A stretch of DNA of 64,000 nucleotides from Vibrio sp. ED004 (GCF_023206395.1 NZ_CP066149.1:3348001-3412000); one strand, 5' to 3'; positions 45,663 to 56,356 are shown, numbered from the stretch's first letter. The notes: generated by a model from the letters alone, not told the origin. Numbers and translations are program-made.

Positions 45663-46691
45663 ATGTTAGATACAAAATACTCGCAGTACATCCAACATCG
45701 CATTGACCAAAAAACTAAGCCGTTAGGCGCTCTTGGTTTACTGGAAAAGGTTGCCCATCAACTGGCTCTGATTCAAAGCCAAGGTAAAGAGTCTGCGGTT
45801 GAACATATCGAATTGAACAAGCCGAGCATCATCATTTTTGCAGGTGATCATGGTGTTGCTGATGAAGGCGTGAGTATTGCCCCGAGTGCTGTCACACAAC
45901 AGATGGTATTGAACTTCTTAAGTGGCGGCGCGGCGATTAACTGTTTTTGTGCGGTGAACAACATCGATATTACAGTAGTCGACACGGGAATATTGTTACC
46001 AATCGAATCTGATAACCCAATGCTGATCTCCCAGCGTTTGGGTACACGAACCAATAACTTTGCCAACGAAGCTGCAATGAGTTTAGAAACGGTTGAACGT
46101 GGGATTGAATTGGGCGCAGAGCTTGTATCTAGAACGATTTCAAATGGTACCAAGATCATCATGTTTGGTGAAATGGGTATCGGTAATACCAGCAGCGCAT
46201 CAGCAATTTTAAGTGCATTAGCAAACCGCACTGCAGTTGAATGTGTTGGCCTAGGCACTGGTATCAACAACGAACAGTTAGCACGAAAAGTCGCGGTGGT
46301 TGAGCAGGGCGTAGCTCGCTGCACAGGACTCGACCCTAAATCGATTTTAGCTCAAGTCGGTGGTTACGAAATAGTGCAAATGGTCGGTGCTTTCCTTGGC
46401 GCTTATCAAAACAGAACTCCTGTATTGGTCGATGGTTTTATCGTGTCAGTCGCAGCGTATGTCGCGACCTTAATTGAACCGAATTGCCGTGACTACATGA
46501 TCTTTGCGCATCGCTCTGAAGAGTCAGGGCACAAAATCTTATTAGAGTTGCTAGACGCTGAACCGTTGCTCGACCTTGGCTTGAGATTAGGCGAGGGCAC
46601 GGGCGCAGCTTTAGCTATGCCAATCATCCGAGCGGCAGTTGAGTTCTATAATAACATGGCGAGCTTCGAAAGTGCTGGAGTCACTGTTTAA
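45663..46691 (+). CDS. cobT: nicotinate-nucleotide-dimethylbenzimidazole phosphoribosyltransferase
   Basis: A 342-residue CobT. It has [16 protein letters not shown] near 55, [14 protein letters not shown] near 175 and the C-terminal [14 protein letters not shown] with the catalytic Glu near 317. It activates the lower ligand of cobalamin to alpha-ribazole phosphate. The stop codon overlaps the cobS start (ATGA-type), so it heads a cob operon. No cobalamin riboswitch is apparent upstream. Confidence 0.95.
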   Translation: MLDTKYSQYIQHRIDQKTKPLGALGLLEKVAHQLALIQSQGKESAVEHIELNKPSIIIFAGDHGVADEGVSIAPSAVTQQMVLNFLSGGAAINCFCAVNNIDITVVDTGILLPIESDNPMLISQRLGTRTNNFANEAAMSLETVERGIELGAELVSRTISNGTKIIMFGEMGIGNTSSASAILSALANRTAVECVGLGTGINNEQLARKVAVVEQGVARCTGLDPKSILAQVGGYEIVQMVGAFLGAYQNRTPVLVDGFIVSVAAYVATLIEPNCRDYMIFAHRSEESGHKILLELLDAEPLLDLGLRLGEGTGAALAMPIIRAAVEFYNNMASFESAGVTV

Positions 46692-47497
46692 TGAGTGATG
46701 CACCAGAAAGATCATTGAAAGATCGCTGCACATACCAATGGGAACTTTTTTCGTTAGCGATGGGCTTCTTTTCTCGTTTGCCAATGCCGAAGAATACACC
46801 CTATTCATCGGAGCGAATGAACCGTTCGGGTCGTTATTTTTCAATGGTCGGTTTGCTGATTGGCGTATTGTGTGGCGGTCTGTTCATATTCCTCGATGCG
46901 GTATTGCCGAGTACGATTGCTATCTTTTTGATGATGAGTTTTAGCTTGATGCTTACTGGTGCTTTCCATGAGGACGGCTTAACCGATATGGCGGATGGCA
47001 TTGGTGGCGGCATGACATTGGAACGCCGCTTAACCATCATGAAAGATAGCCGTATCGGTACTTATGGCGCGTCTGCGCTGATCATGGCGTTGCTTGGCAA
47101 GTGGGTTCTGCTCAATGAACTCGTTAGCATGGCTGGATTGTTTATGGTCATCGTGACGAGTTACACCTTTAGCCGAGCGATTGCGGCATCCCTTATTTAT
47201 GATATGCCTTATGTAAGCGACTTGGACACGAGCAAGAGTAAGCCTTTAGCCAATAAACAAACCAAGGGTGAACTTGTCTTCCTTATGTTGATTGGCCTGT
47301 TACCAAGCTTGTGGTTTGGATTGGCGTTTACGTGTGTTTTAGCTGTGATTGCTTACCTGTTTAGAGTGGGCTTAAAAAAGTGGTTAATTGCACGCATTGG
47401 TGGTTTTACTGGTGACTGTTTGGGCGCGGCTCAACAGTTGATGGAACTACTGATCTACGTTGTGTTTGGTGCTGCTTTTTATAACGGCTTTATGTAA
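46691..47497 (+). CDS. cobS: adenosylcobinamide-GDP ribazoletransferase
   Basis: A 268-residue membrane enzyme that joins alpha-ribazole to adenosylcobinamide-GDP. Six or so hydrophobic segments enclose the motifs FFSRLPMPK, FHEDGLTDMADGIGGG and MKDSRIGTYG, all typical of CobS. Start and previous stop overlap, coupling it to cobT. Confidence 0.95.
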   Translation: MSDAPERSLKDRCTYQWELFSLAMGFFSRLPMPKNTPYSSERMNRSGRYFSMVGLLIGVLCGGLFIFLDAVLPSTIAIFLMMSFSLMLTGAFHEDGLTDMADGIGGGMTLERRLTIMKDSRIGTYGASALIMALLGKWVLLNELVSMAGLFMVIVTSYTFSRAIAASLIYDMPYVSDLDTSKSKPLANKQTKGELVFLMLIGLLPSLWFGLAFTCVLAVIAYLFRVGLKKWLIARIGGFTGDCLGAAQQLMELLIYVVFGAAFYNGFM

Positions 47498-47523
47498 CTC
47501 ATTCAGGACTTTAGAGGCAACAC

Positions 47524-48117
47524 ATGACAACCAATAATCAAGCGTATCAGAGTCATCGCCATCTTGTTTTAGGTGGCGCGCGCTCAGGTAAGTCGAGTTT
47601 TGCAGAACAACAAGCATTATGTGCAATTGAAGCATGTTCAAATGGGCGTTTACATTACATAGCGACTGCCACTTATCTAGACGATGAAATGCGTGAGCGA
47701 ATCGCTCATCATAAGGATCGTCGTGGTGAAGAGTGGATTGAGCATGAAGTGCCTGTTGAATTAGCAGTGAAATTGCAGTCATTTAATCAAGATGATGTCG
47801 TACTGATTGATTGCTTAACACTCTGGCTGAACAACATCATCTTTGAACTGGGTGATGAAGCAACCAATGAGCAAGTCGAAGCTGTGGTTGAAGCTTTGGT
47901 TAGAAGCGTGGAACAAAGCCCTGCACACATCATCATGGTCTCTAATGAAGTGGGTTTAGGCGTTGTTCCTCTGGGTAAAGTTTCGCGCTTGTTTGTAGAC
48001 AATGCAGGGCGAATGAACCAAGCGCTCGCTCGCGTTGTCGAACGAGTTACGCTGATAGCGGCAGGCTTACCACTGAATTTAAAACCCTCAAATCATTCGT
48101 TTGATGCTCAAGGCTAG
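47524..48117 (+). CDS. cobU: bifunctional adenosylcobinamide kinase / guanylyltransferase
   Basis: A 197-residue P-loop enzyme that phosphorylates adenosylcobinamide and adds GMP. The Walker A is VLGGARSGKSSFAE near 16-29, and the guanylylated His lies in ERIAHHKDRRGEEW. Terminal VSNEVGLGVVP is conserved. It follows cobS by 26 bases. Confidence 0.95.
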   Translation: MTTNNQAYQSHRHLVLGGARSGKSSFAEQQALCAIEACSNGRLHYIATATYLDDEMRERIAHHKDRRGEEWIEHEVPVELAVKLQSFNQDDVVLIDCLTLWLNNIIFELGDEATNEQVEAVVEALVRSVEQSPAHIIMVSNEVGLGVVPLGKVSRLFVDNAGRMNQALARVVERVTLIAAGLPLNLKPSNHSFDAQG

Positions 48118-48126
48118 GTCACATAC

Positions 48127-48744
48127 ATGGTCAATGGAACAACCAAAAATATCTATTTGCTAAGACACGGCAAGGTGGAAGGGAAGGCGGCGCTGAATGG
48201 TGTATCTGACGTATTAGTCAATCCGGAGCTTCAACAGCAAATATGTGAAGCCTTGGTACAGCATAATGTGGCTTTTGATGGTGTGGTTACCTCGCCATTA
48301 AGACGATGCAGCGACCTAGCAAACTTATATTCAGAGCGCGTGTCGGTACCTTTGTCGATTGCACCAGAATTTCAAGAAATGAACTTTGGTGAAGTGGACG
48401 GCATCGCGTTTGATGAGCTTGAAGATAAGTGGGCGATGCTAGACACCTTCTGGCAAGACCCTGCAAATCATCAACTGACTGGTGCAGAAAGTTTACAGAG
48501 CTTCCACGGCAGAGTAACTCAAGCTTGGTCGCAACTTTTGAATAACCCAAGTGACAATCTGTTGCTGGTTACTCATGGTGGCGTAATTCGAATGTTATTG
48601 GCCCATTGCCTTGATATTGATTGGAAAAATCCGAGTTTGTACTCGAAGTTATCGATAGAGAATGCATCGATAACCCATATTCAAGTCACTCAGTTTGCAC
48701 AGAGCTTTATCAGCGTTAAAGCGATAGGGCTGCCTGTTCTCTGA
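48127..48744 (+). CDS. cobC: alpha-ribazole phosphatase-like histidine phosphatase
   Basis: A 205-residue histidine phosphatase. The catalytic LLRHGKVEG near 12-20 replaces the commoner RHGxT, and VTHGGVIRML supplies the second His. Position at the end of the cobTSU operon points to CobC, which removes phosphate from alpha-ribazole 5'-phosphate. A housekeeping phosphoglycerate mutase is less likely. Confidence 0.88.
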   Translation: MVNGTTKNIYLLRHGKVEGKAALNGVSDVLVNPELQQQICEALVQHNVAFDGVVTSPLRRCSDLANLYSERVSVPLSIAPEFQEMNFGEVDGIAFDELEDKWAMLDTFWQDPANHQLTGAESLQSFHGRVTQAWSQLLNNPSDNLLLVTHGGVIRMLLAHCLDIDWKNPSLYSKLSIENASITHIQVTQFAQSFISVKAIGLPVL

Positions 48745-48877
48745 GCGTTCAAAAACACAGTTTTAAGAATTAACATTCAATTAGAACTGTAAGCAGAAAA
48801 ATTATTAGAAGTATAAAGCGGTGTCGATAACCGCTGTGCCAGATTGGCACTACTACCAACGTGAAAGGAATTTAGTC

Positions 48878-50674
48878 ATGACAACACCGAGTTGGGATCT
48901 AAGCATTGCTTATTGCGATCTTGATGATGCAAAAATCGAACAAGACATCGAACTCATTCAACAGTGTATTGAACTCTTGTACCTGCATGTTGAAAAGCGT
49001 CACATCATTCTGGCAATGCAAAACGCAATCCAGACCTCAGAAGCGGCAGGCACGCTACTGAGCACAATTAACACCTTTGCTAACTGTCACGCTTCGGTAG
49101 ACGCGACCCACACAGAAGCGAAAGCGCTGCTTGGCCGTGTTGCAAAGCTGAACTCTGAAATGTCTCAAGCGTTTAGCCCTTATGAAGACACGCTAATTCA
49201 TGCTGAACCAGAGTTTATTGATGCGGTTTTAGAACACGAGAGTGCAGATGTTGCAGGCCAACGCTTCGCGATTGAAAGCTCACGTAAGTTATCAAGCAGC
49301 CGACTCAGTGTTGCCGAAGAGCAGCTTTTAGCAGCCATGAAAGTGGATGGCCGTGACGCGTGGGGTCGTTTATACGACAACCTAACTGGCTCTTTGAAAC
49401 TGTCGCTAAAACTTGATGGTGAAGAAGAAACGCTTGGTTTCTCGCAAGCGGCGAGCTTGTTGTACGGTAGCGAATTCGACAAACAAGAGCCTGCATGGCG
49501 CGCGGTTCAAGGTGCAATGAAGACACACCAAGAGTCATTTGCTTCGATCCTAAATGCGCTGGCAGGTTGGCGCCTGACTGAAAACAAAAAGCGTTCGAAA
49601 ATCGCAGATGTGCATTTCTTAGATCCAAGCCTGCACGGAAGCCGAATTGTGCCTGAAACGCTAGACACCATGATGTCTGTGGCGAAAGCTAATCGCGCAG
49701 TAGGTCAGAAAGCGGGTCTATTGATGGCAAGAGTTCACGGCTTAGATGAAATGAAGCCATGGAATCACTTAGCTGCAATGCCGCCACTAGGTGACAGTGA
49801 ATCTAAGGTTTATCCATTTGATGAAGCGATTGAAGTAATCAAAACTGCCTTCGCTGAAGTGAATCCAGAGATGGCTGACTTCGTTGCTTTGATGGTTGAG
49901 AATGGTTGGATTGATGCCGCACCAGCAGCCAACAAACGTTTAGGTGCTTACTGCACTAAGTTTGCCGCGACACGCACGCCGCTTGTGTTCATGACTTGGA
50001 GCGGCAGCCGCTCTGACTTAATGACACTGGCACACGAGTTGGGCCACGCATTCCATAACTGGGTAATGAAAGACATGCCGTTGTGTAAGACACGCTACCC
50101 AATGACGCTTGCAGAAACGGCTTCTATTTTTGCTGAAAACATCGTTCGTGATCACTTGTTAACGCAAGCCCAAACACGTAACGAGAAACTTGAAATGCTG
50201 TGGGAAGAGTTGTCTTCTTCGTTGGCTCTGATGGTCAACATCCCTGTGCGTTTCGAATTTGAAAAGGCGTTCTACGAGCAGCGTGAAAAAGGTGAACTGA
50301 CGGCTCAACAATTGTGTGACCTGATGGAAAGCACTTGGAAGGAGTGGTACGGCGATGCAATGACAGAAGCTGATCCTTACTTCTGGGCGAGCAAATTGCA
50401 CTTCAGTATTTCGCAGGTGAGCTTCTACAACTACCCATACCTGTTCGGCTACCTGTTCAGCAAAGGTGTTTACGCTCAGCGTGACGCGAAAGGCGAGCAG
50501 TTCTACGGTGATTATGTTTCATTGCTTCGTGATACGGGCAGCATGATGGCGGAAGAAGTGGTTCAAAAGCACTTAGGAATGGATCTGACTAAGGCTGATT
50601 TCTGGCAACAAAGCATCGACATGGTCAAAGTTCAAATCGATGAATTTGAAAGATTGCTCGATCAGGAAGATTAA
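48878..50674 (+). CDS. M3-family oligoendopeptidase (PepF-like)
   Basis: A 598-residue zinc metallopeptidase. The motif HELGHAFHNW near 385 gives the HExxH zinc site, and a downstream Glu lies in TLAETASIFAENI. Family M3 oligoendopeptidases cut short peptides in the cytoplasm. The ATG at 48878 has AAGGAA about nine bases upstream and is preferred to a GTG 19 codons earlier (48821). It is not obviously related to the cob genes around it. Confidence 0.9.
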   Translation: MTTPSWDLSIAYCDLDDAKIEQDIELIQQCIELLYLHVEKRHIILAMQNAIQTSEAAGTLLSTINTFANCHASVDATHTEAKALLGRVAKLNSEMSQAFSPYEDTLIHAEPEFIDAVLEHESADVAGQRFAIESSRKLSSSRLSVAEEQLLAAMKVDGRDAWGRLYDNLTGSLKLSLKLDGEEETLGFSQAASLLYGSEFDKQEPAWRAVQGAMKTHQESFASILNALAGWRLTENKKRSKIADVHFLDPSLHGSRIVPETLDTMMSVAKANRAVGQKAGLLMARVHGLDEMKPWNHLAAMPPLGDSESKVYPFDEAIEVIKTAFAEVNPEMADFVALMVENGWIDAAPAANKRLGAYCTKFAATRTPLVFMTWSGSRSDLMTLAHELGHAFHNWVMKDMPLCKTRYPMTLAETASIFAENIVRDHLLTQAQTRNEKLEMLWEELSSSLALMVNIPVRFEFEKAFYEQREKGELTAQQLCDLMESTWKEWYGDAMTEADPYFWASKLHFSISQVSFYNYPYLFGYLFSKGVYAQRDAKGEQFYGDYVSLLRDTGSMMAEEVVQKHLGMDLTKADFWQQSIDMVKVQIDEFERLLDQED

Positions 50675-50951
50675 TTGATCTCAATCTGTTCATGGCAGGT
50701 AAGAGCTGTGTTAGCTTACGTGGCTCTTATCTTGCTGACATAACCTGAGAAAGCCGAAACAACCAAAAGTCTCTTTAAATAGAGAAAGTTATTTGGAACA
50801 GATGTCGGTTAGTAAAGTCAGTAGGTAATATAAAAATATATGGGTAGTATTTGTGAGTGATAACGGAGTTTCTGTTGATAAGTGCGATCCTAGCAACACA
50901 ATTTCTATGTACAATTTATTAACATACGGCCGTGCAATTAAGGAGTAGCGC

Positions 50952-51980
50952 ATGACGAAGACCCTCTTTCGCCAATCATTTCTTTTTGACAGCCTAGATC
51001 TTGAGCAAGAAGTGTTTGCAGGACAGACCGTACTGAGTAACGGTGTTCAAATTAAGCTTCATCAACGCGGTGTCTTGGAAGTGATTCCCGCGGATTTTAA
51101 TTCTGAAACCAAGAACATCATTTTTTCAACCGGTGTTCATGGCGACGAAACTTCACCAATGGAGCTGATCGATAAGCTCATTGAGGATATTGAAACAGGC
51201 TTCCAAGTAGTAAACGCAAGATGCTTGTTTATCATCGCTCACCCAGAAGCCACTAACGCGCATACTCGTTTTCTTGATGTGAACATGAATCGTCTGTTTG
51301 ATGAAAAGCAGTACGAGAGCAATCGAGAAGTGGATATCGCGAAGAACTTGAAGTTCTTGGTGACTGAGTTTTACAAAGAAACGGAACCTGCCACTCGTTG
51401 GCATCTAGATCTGCACTGTGCAATCCGTTTATCTAAGCATTACTCGTTCGCAGTGAGCCCTAAGGTTCGCCACGAAGTACGCAGTAAAGAGCTTTTTGAT
51501 TTCATTAACAGTGCACACGTTGAAGCAGTGTTGTTGTCAAATGCGCCAACCAGCACATTCAGTTGGTACAGCGCTGAAAACTTCGAAGCACAAGCACTGA
51601 CAATGGAGCTAGGGCAGGTTGCGAGAATTGGTGAGAACCAACTTGATAAGCTAACGGCTTTTGACTTGGCGATGCGTAACTTGATTGCTGAAGTTGAACC
51701 AGAGCATTTACCTAAGCGAACCATTACTTATCGTGTGAGCCGAACCATTGTTCGTTTGCATGATGATTTCGATTTCATGTTCTCAGATTCAGTAGAGAAC
51801 TTTACCGCGTTCAAGCACGGTGAAGTATTCGGTCATGATGGCGATAAACCGTTAATGGCGAAGAATGAAAACGAAGCGGTGGTATTCCCAAATCGTAACG
51901 TTGCTATCGGTCAACGAGCGGCCTTAATGGTGTGCGAAGTTGAAACACGATTCGACCACGGTCAGCTTGTGTACGATTAA
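50952..51980 (+). CDS. astE: succinylglutamate desuccinylase
   Basis: A 342-residue zinc hydrolase of the AstE/AspA family. Zinc ligands lie in STGVHGDETSP (H63, E66) and HLDLHCAIR near 158, with NRLFDE binding substrate. It removes succinate from succinylglutamate, the last step of the AST arginine-degradation pathway. AAGGAG precedes the ATG. The remaining ast genes are not in this window. It is a second family member beside the gene at 10074, which is shorter and of a different subgroup. Confidence 0.92.
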   Translation: MTKTLFRQSFLFDSLDLEQEVFAGQTVLSNGVQIKLHQRGVLEVIPADFNSETKNIIFSTGVHGDETSPMELIDKLIEDIETGFQVVNARCLFIIAHPEATNAHTRFLDVNMNRLFDEKQYESNREVDIAKNLKFLVTEFYKETEPATRWHLDLHCAIRLSKHYSFAVSPKVRHEVRSKELFDFINSAHVEAVLLSNAPTSTFSWYSAENFEAQALTMELGQVARIGENQLDKLTAFDLAMRNLIAEVEPEHLPKRTITYRVSRTIVRLHDDFDFMFSDSVENFTAFKHGEVFGHDGDKPLMAKNENEAVVFPNRNVAIGQRAALMVCEVETRFDHGQLVYD

Positions 51981-52030
51981 TACCGAGCCGGGTTAAAGCG
52001 AGCAAAACAACCGCTCAACTGGTTGAAATA

Positions 52031-52068
52031 TCAAGGTTCACATTACGGTGTGAGCCTTGAGTTTATTT
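52031..52068 (+). terminator. terminator after astE
   Basis: Stem TCAAGGTTCACA with TGTGAGCCTTGA (one G-T pair) followed by GTTTATTT. Confidence 0.7.
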
Positions 52069-52113
52069 AGGGATACAGGTAAGGTTACGCGAACAATTTC
52101 AAAGTAGCTTGAT

Positions 52114-53109
52114 ATGGATTTCCAACAACTTCTTCACCAAAAACAGCGCAAATGGACCCGAGCCATTTATCTGATGGCAGCACTGCTTGTCGCGCTGAGT
52201 GCGATTTACCTAATGGTTGGCGATCTTTTCATTTCCCCTCTGGGCACATTGTCCACGTTAGAACAAAAACTACTGATTGATTTACGCTTACCTCGATTAT
52301 TGGCGGCTATTGCTATCGGGGCTGGGTTAGCTGTATCTGGTGCAAGCTTACAAGTGTTATTGGGTAACGTATTAGCGGAGCCCGGTGTGCTCGGCATTTC
52401 TGGTGGCGCAAGCTTGGCGATGGTTATCGTGCTGTTCTTCTTGCCGTTTGCTCCTACACCAGAACTGTTCATGATTGCCGCCGTTTTAGGGTCGCTCTGT
52501 TTCACCGTGATACTGGTGAGCATGGTAAAAACGATGCGACTCACCACGGCTAAATTACTGCTGGTGGGTGTCGCGTTAGGTATTCTTTCTGGCGCGATGG
52601 TGACATGGGCGTTCTATTTTAGTGATGACTTAAGTCTACGCTTGTTGATGTATTGGCTGATGGGAAGTTTAGGTGGCGTAACTTGGTATCAACACTCGCT
52701 TACGTTAGTGATGATCCCCGTGATTCTTTGGCTGTGTCTACAAGGTAGCAAGCTAGACAAACTAATGATTGGCGAAACGCATGCCGCGCAACTGGGTGTG
52801 AACGTTCCTAGATTACGTTGGCGTCTAATTTTCGCTGTGTCTATTTTAGTCGGCTGCGCAGTTGCCTTAGGTGGCGTGATCAGCTTTGTTGGCTTGGTTG
52901 TACCACACTTATTGCGTTTAGCGATTGGTACCGACAACCGATACCTTCTTCCTTTGTCCGCCGTGGCTGGTGCAGCACTGCTGGTGTTTGCTGATATCTG
53001 TGCGCGGACCTTGCTAGATTCAGCAGAACTGCCTTTGGGTGTGATGACCACCAGTATTGGTGCGCCTATCTTCATTTGGATGTTAATTAAAAATCATGAT
53101 TCAAATTAA
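52114..53109 (+). CDS. btuC: vitamin B12 ABC transporter permease
   Basis: A 331-residue FecCD-type permease with about ten membrane segments. It carries the [19 protein letters not shown] start motif, [13 protein letters not shown] [12 protein letters not shown], and [18 protein letters not shown], which contacts the ATPase. The neighbour btuD and the cob genes support B12 as the substrate. No btuF lies beside it. The gene overlaps btuD by 14 bases. Confidence 0.9.
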   Translation: MDFQQLLHQKQRKWTRAIYLMAALLVALSAIYLMVGDLFISPLGTLSTLEQKLLIDLRLPRLLAAIAIGAGLAVSGASLQVLLGNVLAEPGVLGISGGASLAMVIVLFFLPFAPTPELFMIAAVLGSLCFTVILVSMVKTMRLTTAKLLLVGVALGILSGAMVTWAFYFSDDLSLRLLMYWLMGSLGGVTWYQHSLTLVMIPVILWLCLQGSKLDKLMIGETHAAQLGVNVPRLRWRLIFAVSILVGCAVALGGVISFVGLVVPHLLRLAIGTDNRYLLPLSAVAGAALLVFADICARTLLDSAELPLGVMTTSIGAPIFIWMLIKNHDSN

Positions 53110-53854
53110 GAGCCTGAGCGTCGGCGCTCGTTTATTACCACTCTCATTTGAGCTCAAGCAAGGGCAGGTGACTCACGTTATCGGCCCCAATGGCAGTGGT
53201 AAAAGTACCTTACTTGAGGCTATTTCGGGTATTGGTGATGGTTACAAGGGCGATATTAGGCTTGATGAACAAGACTTATCAGAGTTATCGCTGCAAGACT
53301 TGTCACTGCATCGCGCTTATTTGTGTCAAAGCGCGAGACCGGCTTTCAACTTAGAAGTGTTCCAATACCTTGCGTTGTCTCTGCCAAGTTCTTCACAAGG
53401 TCTTGATACTGAAATTAATGCTGCTTTGGAAGAAATCAGCCAGATGCTCGACATTGCGGATAAGCTTCATCGTTCTATTCAAGCTTTGTCAGGTGGTGAG
53501 TGGCAACGTGTTCGCTTGGCGGGCATGTGTTTGCAAATCTGGCCGACACTTAACCCATACGCGAAGTTGTTGATTCTCGATGAACCAGCGGCGCCATTGG
53601 ATATTGCTCAAGAAGCCTTACTCTACAAGCTCATTGAACGAGTGGCAGAGAAGGGCATTGCTGTGATCATGGCAAATCACGATCTTAACCGAACCCTAAG
53701 ACATGCTGACCAAGTGCTGCTGCTCGACAAGGGCGTTTTACAAGCTTCTGGTGCTGCGGCTCAAGTGTTGACTCCAGAGCAACTTGAGTCTGTGTTTAAC
53801 ACACAAGTGAAAAGCATCTCTGTAGATGGACAAACCTATCTAGTCTTCGAGTAA
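53096..53854 (+). CDS. btuD: vitamin B12 ABC transporter ATPase
   Basis: A 252-residue ABC ATPase. Walker [10 protein letters not shown] (30-38), signature [13 protein letters not shown] and Walker [13 protein letters not shown] are all present. The overlap with btuC shows translational coupling. It powers B12 import across the inner membrane together with BtuC. Confidence 0.92.
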   Translation: MIQIKSLSVGARLLPLSFELKQGQVTHVIGPNGSGKSTLLEAISGIGDGYKGDIRLDEQDLSELSLQDLSLHRAYLCQSARPAFNLEVFQYLALSLPSSSQGLDTEINAALEEISQMLDIADKLHRSIQALSGGEWQRVRLAGMCLQIWPTLNPYAKLLILDEPAAPLDIAQEALLYKLIERVAEKGIAVIMANHDLNRTLRHADQVLLLDKGVLQASGAAAQVLTPEQLESVFNTQVKSISVDGQTYLVFE

Positions 53855-54098
53855 CTTCTACTGTATTCGCTCGAATACTCTTCTAGCTAGTATCACTAAT
53901 TTATAAATGATTAGAAGCATTTACGCTGATTTTGGTTTGTCATTGCTCTCATTTTATATAGTGATGAGAATGATTTCGATTAGTGATATTACTTTGATCT
54001 AGATACATAAATGGCATGTTTATCGGTGGTAGTCTCCTTAGCATTACCTCGATAGGGCCTAAACTCTGAACCTTTTCTCTCGCACTGCGAAACGCACA

Positions 54099-54353
54099 TT
54101 GTTGATTTTGTCGTTATTCATGCTTCCTTTAAGCTTGAACATATCGTCGATCGTGCACGAATTGGAAATGGGAGAAGAGGTACATGCGCAGCATCATTGC
54201 GGTATTTATGACGCGGTGCAAAGTGCCGTTTATAGCAGCAGTTTCCCCATCACAACTAAGACTCAAGCGCCGACTTATCAAAAGTTAATGCGCTTTGCGG
54301 TATCACTTTCCGTATTCGAACTGGCTCGTACACGTTCACCTCCACTTTCTTAA
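54099..54353 (+). CDS. small DUF2607-like protein
   Basis: An 84-residue protein with a hydrophobic, signal-like start (LILSLFMLPLSLNISS), a short His- and Glu-rich stretch (HELEMGEEVHAQHHCG) and a conserved-looking ARTRSPPLS end. It resembles the small DUF2607 proteins of vibrios, of unknown role. The start is uncertain: a TTG at 54099 is given, with another TTG at 54102 and an ATG at 54120; none has a strong ribosome binding site. It lies just before a Fur-controlled importer, so a link to metal supply is possible. Confidence 0.5.
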   Translation: MLILSLFMLPLSLNISSIVHELEMGEEVHAQHHCGIYDAVQSAVYSSSFPITTKTQAPTYQKLMRFAVSLSVFELARTRSPPLS

Positions 54354-54587
54354 CCTCTGAATATCGTTAACTTTTCATCTGTTTGTTCACGCGTCCATTG
54401 GCTACCAATTGGCTAAATGATTGTGTGGAAACGAATACTAATGTGCTTTTGGCAAAGAAGGGAGGAACGCACCTCTTACTGTCATACGCACGCTTAGTCG
54501 ATTGAACGATCTTCACTGACCATTTTTTCAATACCATTCTTATTGTCGAAACAAACAATAAGAAAAATGAATATGTCGCTAACTTTT

Positions 54588-54645
54588 GATGATATTTATC
54601 GTTATAGTACTATTCAGTTAGTAAATCATAATAATTATCATTACT
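54588..54645 (+). promoter_or_regulatory. two Fur-like boxes upstream of the nik-like operon
   Basis: GATGATATTTATCGTTATA (54588-54606) matches the 19-base Fur consensus at about 13 positions. CATAATAATTATCATTACT (54627-54645) matches at about 14. They are centred 39 bases apart and end 15 bases before the nikA-like start, so iron repression is likely. Confidence 0.65.
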
Positions 54646-54659
54646 ATTAAGGTTTGTTT

Positions 54660-56246
54660 ATGCCGTTTAAAAAACTTATCGTTACTTTAGCTGTTGCTGC
54701 TTCTGCTGTTATACCTGTTCAAAATGCGTTTGCTGAGGAGAGTACTCTTACTTTTGCAAACTATCGTGATATCCGTGACCTAAACCCACACCTTTACGGT
54801 GGTGAGATCTTTGCACAAAATCTTATCTTTGAAGGACTAGTACACCTTGGCGAAAATGGTGTACTTGAACCTTGGTTGGCGAAAAGCTAGAGCACTTCAG
54901 AGGATGGTAAAACCTATACATTTAAACTACGTGATGATGTCACGTTTTCTGATGGCAAGCCGTTTGACGCCAATGTTGTGAAAGCGAACTTCGATGCGCT
55001 GTTGGATAACGCTAATCGCCATACATGGCTTGAGTCTATCCGCCTGATGGTGGAAATTGAGAAGACAGGCAAAGAGAGTGTCAGAGTGGTAGATAGCCAC
55101 ACAATTGAGGTTGAGTTTGCTGAATCATACTACCCATTCCTTGTTGAGCTTGGTGTAACTCGTCCATTCCGTTTCCTTTCTCCAGAATGTTTTAAAGATG
55201 GAACCACCAAGAATGGCGTTAGCTGCTATGTAGGCACTGGTAGCTATGTGTTGACAGAAAACGTGGTTGACCAACGTGCCACGTTCGAGCGAAACGAAAA
55301 CTACTGGGGTGAACAACCACAAGCCGATAAGATCGTGGCAAAGGTAATTCCAGACAATCAATCGCGTCTGCTTTCACTACGCAGTGGCGAAATCGATATG
55401 GTTTACGGCCTACAACTTGTGAGCGCGCAGTCATACAAACAGTTTGAGAAAGATCCGCGTTTTGGCACAGAGCTTTCTGAACCAGTATCGACACGTATGT
55501 TGATTTTGAACTCGACTAGCGAAAACCTAAGTGATATTCGAGTTCGTCAGGCACTGAGCCACCTTACCAACAAATCAATCATCGCAGAACGCATTATGTT
55601 GGGCTTAGAAAAGCCAGCGGACACTTTGCTTGCGAAGAATGTCCCTTACGCTGATATCGAACTGACGCCATACCAATATGACGTTGCTCAAGCTGAAATA
55701 CTGTTAGATGAAGCCGGCTGGAAGAAAGACGGCAAGACTCGTAAGTTGGACGGCAAACCGTTTGAAATCACGCTTTCTTACGATAGTGACAAAGTCGTAG
55801 AGCGTACTATCGCACAGTACTTACAAAGTGAATGGTCGAAGGTTGGCCTGAAGATGAACATCGTAGGTGAAGAAGAACAAGCACACCGCGATCGCCTGAA
55901 ACAAGGTGAGTTTGATTTGTCGTTCAATATTTCTTGGGGTACGCCTTACGACCCTCAATCGTTCCTTGGTGGTATGCGTAAACCGGTATATGGCGATTAC
56001 GCTGCACAACAAGGCATTCCACAAAAAGCTGAGATTGATAACCACATCTTAGAAGCGTTGGAAGCTATTGATGAAACCAAGCGTCAAGAGCATTACACGT
56101 ACGTACTGAAAACACTGCACGAACAAGCGATCTACATTCCGATCAGCTACGAGCAAAACCGTGCGGTATTCAACAAGCGTGTAGAAGGTGTTGGTTTTAA
56201 CCCATCTCAATTTGAAATCCCGCTACAACGCATGTCTGTAAAGTAA
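54660..56246 (+). pseudogene. nikA: nikA-like periplasmic binding protein gene with internal amber codon
   Basis: A family 5 solute-binding protein gene interrupted by an in-frame TAG at 54888-54890 (codon 77). Before it are a signal peptide and the start of the mature protein, ending PWLAKS. After it the same frame continues STSEDGKTYTFKLRDD and runs to 56246. In E. coli NikA the codon at this place is Trp (LAKSWTHSEDGKT), so a single TGG to TAG change explains it. The rest is intact, with RPFRFLSPECF and IDMVYG. The start at 54660 has AAGG upstream. Unless suppressed, the gene is inactive. Confidence 0.8.
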
Positions 56247-56356
56247 GGAATAGATAATCCTTGTCTGTTTCCTTTACCACTGATTAGCTTATTGACTGAC
56301 GCTCTTTTCGGGGTGTCAGTCTTTTTGCTTACTGTTTATATTAAGAAAGTAACCGA

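Larger units (their letters stand above)
53855..54659. other. gap between btuD and the nik-like operon
   Basis: About 800 bases with one short gene (54099-54353). A weak Fur-like stretch occurs at about 53962-53980, and stronger tandem Fur-like boxes lie at 54588-54645. A minus-strand frame at 54367-54558 has no ribosome binding site and is probably chance. Confidence 0.45.

Noticed and set aside
50699..50735. Terminator after the M3 peptidase gene
   Set aside because: A TAAGAGC/GCTCTTA stem exists but the loop is long and no T run follows.
54367..54558. Minus-strand frame of 63 codons upstream of the nik-like operon
   Set aside because: No ribosome binding site and no recognisable composition; it also overlaps the promoter region.
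54888..54890. Read-through of the nikA amber codon as pyrrolysine or another recoded residue
   Set aside because: The position is Trp in a homolog and no recoding genes or downstream signals are known in vibrios; a point mutation is simpler.
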